From Alphaproteobacteria bacterium (lineage in GTDB: Bacteria > Pseudomonadota > Alphaproteobacteria > Rhizobiales > Devosiaceae): 9,243 bases of DNA. A program made the position numbers and the translations under genes. Each line of letters starts with the position of its first letter. Positions within the stretch are counted from its first letter, which is position 1. This document shows, piece after piece, positions 7,517-9,243 of this stretch. Location of the stretch: contig JAADFY010000018.1 of the NCBI GenBank assembly GCA_013152625.1, forward strand, positions 1-9,243, written 5' to 3'. The notes beneath the pieces were generated by a model. That model did not search any database. It was not told the DNA's origin and worked only from the letters and a program-made list of their open reading frames with translations.

Positions 7517-7603
7517 GCGTTTCCAGGAGTGAGATCGACAACTGAACGATCCGGTGGATCGTTCAGCGTTCGAACGGGACCCGGTTATCCGGTTCGGAAA
7601 CGC
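7517..7603. repeat. Intergenic palindromic element, hairpin module 1
   Basis: GCGTTTCC (7517-7524) and GGAAACGC (7596-7603) form an outer 8-bp inverted repeat. Inside it is a perfect hairpin: CTGAACGATCC (7542-7552), loop GGT, GGATCGTTCAG (7556-7566). The 10-bp palindrome CGTTCGAACG (7567-7576) follows directly, then an imperfect GAACGGG/CCGGTTC pair (7572-7578 with 7589-7595). The element starts 2 bases after the binding-protein stop. Its design resembles palindromic intergenic repeats I recall from Hyphomicrobiales; copies elsewhere in the genome cannot be checked here. As a structured 3' end it could protect the binding-protein mRNA from 3'-5' decay. Confidence 0.7.
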
Positions 7604-7616
7604 GACAAAACAAGGA

Positions 7617-7661
7617 CTTAGGGCCCTGTTTTGATTTCATCAAAACAGGATATGCTCTAAG
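7617..7661 (+). repeat. Intergenic palindromic element, hairpin module 2 (terminator- or attenuator-like)
   Basis: An inner perfect 11-bp stem, CCTGTTTTGAT (7625-7635), loop TTC, ATCAAAACAGG (7639-7649), is extended by CTTAGGGC (7617-7624) pairing with GCTCTAAG (7654-7661) through one G-U pair, with a 4-base ATAT bulge. It is followed by GAGCGTTTTT, so it could partly terminate transcription. Its 3' arm covers part of AAGAG (7659-7663), the only Shine-Dalgarno-like stretch before the permease ATG at 7672. It could therefore also restrain permease translation. Both effects are inferred from structure. Confidence 0.65.
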
Positions 7662-7671
7662 AGCGTTTTTC

Positions 7672-8700
7672 ATGGGCAATAACGCCATGGACGGTGCCAA
7701 AAAGATGATCGGCGTTGCTGTTGCAGCGCCGGTCAAATTTGTTATGGGGCTGCCCGATGCCCCCTTGCGCCTGTGGCAAAGATTGACCGGCATCAATGGC
7801 ATGGCGGTGTTTTTTCTTGCGCCGAACATGATTGTTTTTGGCGTTTTTGTGCTTTTGCCCCTGTTCATCAATGTTGCCTACTCCATGACCGGAGGGGCGG
7901 CGCTGTTTCTGGACAACCGCGTTTTTGTTGGCGCCGAACAGTATGAACGCCTGCTGTCGTGCGAAAATTTTGCCGACCCGAATTCGTGTGTTGAGGACGG
8001 GTTCTGGATTGCGGCCCGCAACACCCTGTTCTTTGTCATTATTCAGGTAAGCGCCATGATCGCGGTGTCCTTGATAACCGCCCTGATCCTCAACCGGGCC
8101 ATCAGGGGCCGGAGTTTCTGGCGCTCTGTGTTCTTTTTTCCGGTGCTTTTGTCCCCGGTGGTGGTCGGGTTGATCTGGAAATGGATATTGCAGCGCCAGG
8201 GCCTGCTGAATTACCTGCTTTTCCAGTTCGGGATCGAGCAACAGGTATGGCTCATAGACCGCTTCTGGGCATTCGCCGCCGCCATACTGGTCTCCATGTG
8301 GGCCCATATGGGCTTCTACACCCTCATTCTTCTCGCCGGTCTGCAGGCCATACCCAGAGATCTGTATGAAGCCGCCGAAATGGACGGCACCGGGCCCAAC
8401 CGCACATTCTGGCGGATTACATTGCCATTGCTGGGGCCAAACCTGCTGGTGGTCATCGTTCTTGCTCTGATACGGGCCGTGCAGATATTTGACGAGGTTT
8501 ATGTGCTCACCGGTGGCGGGCCGGGCACGGCCACCATGTATCTCACCCAGTACATTTATGAAGTCGGGTTTGCCTCCGCCTTGCGCAACCCCGGCCTGGC
8601 TTCGGCCGCCTCGATTTTGATGGGGGGCGTGCTGGTGATCCTCACCCTGTTGCAATTGCTCGCCGGGCGCCGGGGCGAAAAGAAGGCGGAACGCGAATGA
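7672..8700 (+). CDS. Sugar ABC transporter permease, MalF-type (CUT1)
   Basis: 342-residue inner-membrane permease of a carbohydrate importer. About six membrane segments are visible, near residues 45-70, 115-140, 150-172, 198-222, 255-275 and 313-332. The cytoplasmic EAA loop that contacts the ATPase is clear at 233-252 (EAAEMDGTGPNRTFWRITLP), followed by the usual FDEVYVLTGGGPGTAT (273-288). A periplasmic loop of about 40 residues after the first segment carries Cys97 and Cys106. The start is uncertain: ATG 7672 has only a weak AAGAG in front, partly in a hairpin stem; ATG 7687 (residue 6) is the alternative. The first 40 residues include a short amphipathic stretch before the first membrane helix. 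The stop overlaps the second permease by ATGA. A long antisense frame over this gene is a shadow. The ATPase subunit is not in the window. Confidence 0.95.
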   Translation: MGNNAMDGAKKMIGVAVAAPVKFVMGLPDAPLRLWQRLTGINGMAVFFLAPNMIVFGVFVLLPLFINVAYSMTGGAALFLDNRVFVGAEQYERLLSCENFADPNSCVEDGFWIAARNTLFFVIIQVSAMIAVSLITALILNRAIRGRSFWRSVFFFPVLLSPVVVGLIWKWILQRQGLLNYLLFQFGIEQQVWLIDRFWAFAAAILVSMWAHMGFYTLILLAGLQAIPRDLYEAAEMDGTGPNRTFWRITLPLLGPNLLVVIVLALIRAVQIFDEVYVLTGGGPGTATMYLTQYIYEVGFASALRNPGLASAASILMGGVLVILTLLQLLAGRRGEKKAERE

Positions 8701-9243
8701 GCAATATCGCACAATTTATGCTGCGGCGGCGCGGTGGAAAAGCCTGGCACTGGACCGACATATTCTCATGGGCGTGGCTTCTGGGCGGTTTTATCATCAT
8801 GTTCGGACCCGCCGTCTGGCTCACGGCTTCCTCGTTCAAGACGCCGGCCGCACTGGCCGAATTCCCCCCCACCCTGCTGCCCTATGTCACCGAGAAGGTG
8901 GATGTTCCCGGGTATGAAAAACAACTGCCGCTTTATACCGTAACCCTTGAAAACGGTGAGCAGACAATACTTGCTGAAGTACGGCGAATTGGCATTGTCG
9001 CACAAATGGTTGACCCCGAAGCACCCGGGGAGGTCATAAAAGTAAACATCAAAGACCGTAAGCCGGTTCGAAAAATATCATTTGCGTTGAATAATTTTGT
9101 CGAGCCGTTCGTTCGGTTTGATTTCTTTCTGTATCTTGGGAATTCGGTGTTTGTGACATTTATGGCAACAATTATTACCCTTGTTGTCATTTATGGCAAC
9201 AATTATTACCCTTGTTGTCAATTCCATGGCCGCATTCGCCCTG
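8697..9243 (+). CDS. Second sugar ABC transporter permease, MalG-type; frameshifted by a tandem duplication and cut by window edge
   Basis: Start of the partner permease. The first membrane segment is at about residues 23-47 (WAWLLGGFIIMFGPAVWLTASSF) followed by KTPAALAEFPPTLLP (48-62), typical of MalG-type proteins. A periplasmic insertion of about 80 residues (70-145: PGYEKQLPLYTVTLENG, VAQMVDPEAPGEVIKV, KPVRKISFALNNFVEPF) is longer than in MalG itself. I recall this insertion from an alphaproteobacterial CUT1 subgroup. The second membrane segment begins at YLGNSVFVTFMATIITLVV (146-164). After Val164 the frame is lost: a 31-bp tandem duplication shifts it by one base, giving an implausible IYGNNYYPCCQFHGRIRP. 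With one copy removed the protein continues VVNSMAAFAL, exactly what the family has there. So either the gene is broken or the assembly is wrong. The ATG overlaps the preceding stop. Confidence 0.85.
   Translation, partial: MSNIAQFMLRRRGGKAWHWTDIFSWAWLLGGFIIMFGPAVWLTASSFKTPAALAEFPPTLLPYVTEKVDVPGYEKQLPLYTVTLENGEQTILAEVRRIGIVAQMVDPEAPGEVIKVNIKDRKPVRKISFALNNFVEPFVRFDFFLYLGNSVFVTFMATIITLVVIYGNNYYPCCQFHGRIRP
9157..9218 (+). repeat. 31-bp perfect tandem duplication inside the second permease gene
   Basis: Bases 9157-9187 are repeated without change at 9188-9218, and the identity carries on for 2 bases (9219-9220), giving 64 bases of period-31 sequence. Since 31 is not a multiple of three, the duplication shifts the permease frame by one base. 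The frame downstream (AAT at 9220 onward) encodes NSMAAFAL, the expected continuation. No inverted repeats or insertion-sequence ends flank it. It lies within 25 bases of the window end. Confidence 0.95.

Noticed and set aside
6288..7541. Long minus-strand open frame of 417 codons opposite the binding-protein gene
   Set aside because: It mirrors a clearly real gene with signal peptide, ribosome site and family motifs. The antisense translation shows no family features and results from codon bias in GC-rich DNA.
7617..7671. Full operon terminator after the binding-protein gene
   Set aside because: The bases between stem and T-run (GAGCG) weaken it as an intrinsic terminator, and the permease genes downstream belong to the same transporter. 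Partial attenuation is more plausible than complete termination.
7657..8712. Minus-strand open frame of 351 codons opposite the first permease
   Set aside because: The predicted protein is rich in Gln, His and Gly with no recognisable domain, as expected from reading hydrophobic codons backwards. The plus strand has the EAA loop and membrane segments.
9157..9218. Duplicated 31-bp unit considered as a CRISPR repeat or minisatellite
   Set aside because: There are only two units with no spacer between them, and both lie within a coding region; it is a simple tandem duplication.
1..9243. Search for tRNA, rRNA, insertion sequences, integrases and toxin-antitoxin or defence genes
   Set aside because: Nothing matching was seen; the window is filled by regulators, sugar enzymes and transporter genes.

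Overview
The window looks like part of an alphaproteobacterial chromosome, most likely Hyphomicrobiales (Rhizobiales-like). This rests on the moderately high GC content, the character of the ABC-transporter proteins, and a two-hairpin intergenic repeat of a type I recall from that order. It is an inference from style; there is no rRNA or marker gene to confirm it.

Layout. On the minus strand, 1-381 is the N-terminal part of a GntR-like LacI-family regulator that runs off the left edge. Behind it, 519-1565 is a complete second LacI-family regulator. A short divergent control region (about 1566-1657) holds a cluster of TGCAAT/ATTGCA half-sites, including a perfect 17-bp inverted repeat. To its right, a compact plus-strand operon runs to the window end: a GH88/GH105-type unsaturated uronyl hydrolase (1658-2803), the isomerase kduI (2800-3636), an 867-residue unassigned protein resembling toroid polysaccharide lyases (3633-6236), and a CUT1-type sugar ABC importer made of a binding protein (6246-7514), a first permease (7672-8700) and the start of a second permease (8697-9243). 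Most junctions are ATGA overlaps or gaps under 10 bp. The exception is 157 bp between the binding protein and the first permease, filled by two strong hairpins.

How it works together (inference). The importer brings uronic-acid oligosaccharides into the cell. The large protein, which has no signal peptide, and the GH105 enzyme cut them there. Unsaturated uronate released by GH105 rearranges to 5-keto-4-deoxyuronate, which KduI isomerises. The next step (KduD) and a transporter ATPase are not in the window. The divergent LacI protein probably represses the operon until substrate appears.

Points of most interest. (1) The 867-residue protein is a candidate for an undescribed intracellular uronan-active enzyme. 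(2) A 31-bp perfect tandem duplication at 9157-9218 breaks the second permease's reading frame; removing one copy restores a normal permease sequence. (3) Hairpins separate binding-protein and permease expression. (4) The complete LacI regulator has an atypical hinge, and its candidate operator has a centre lacking CpG. No tRNA, rRNA, CRISPR, insertion sequence or phage gene was seen.
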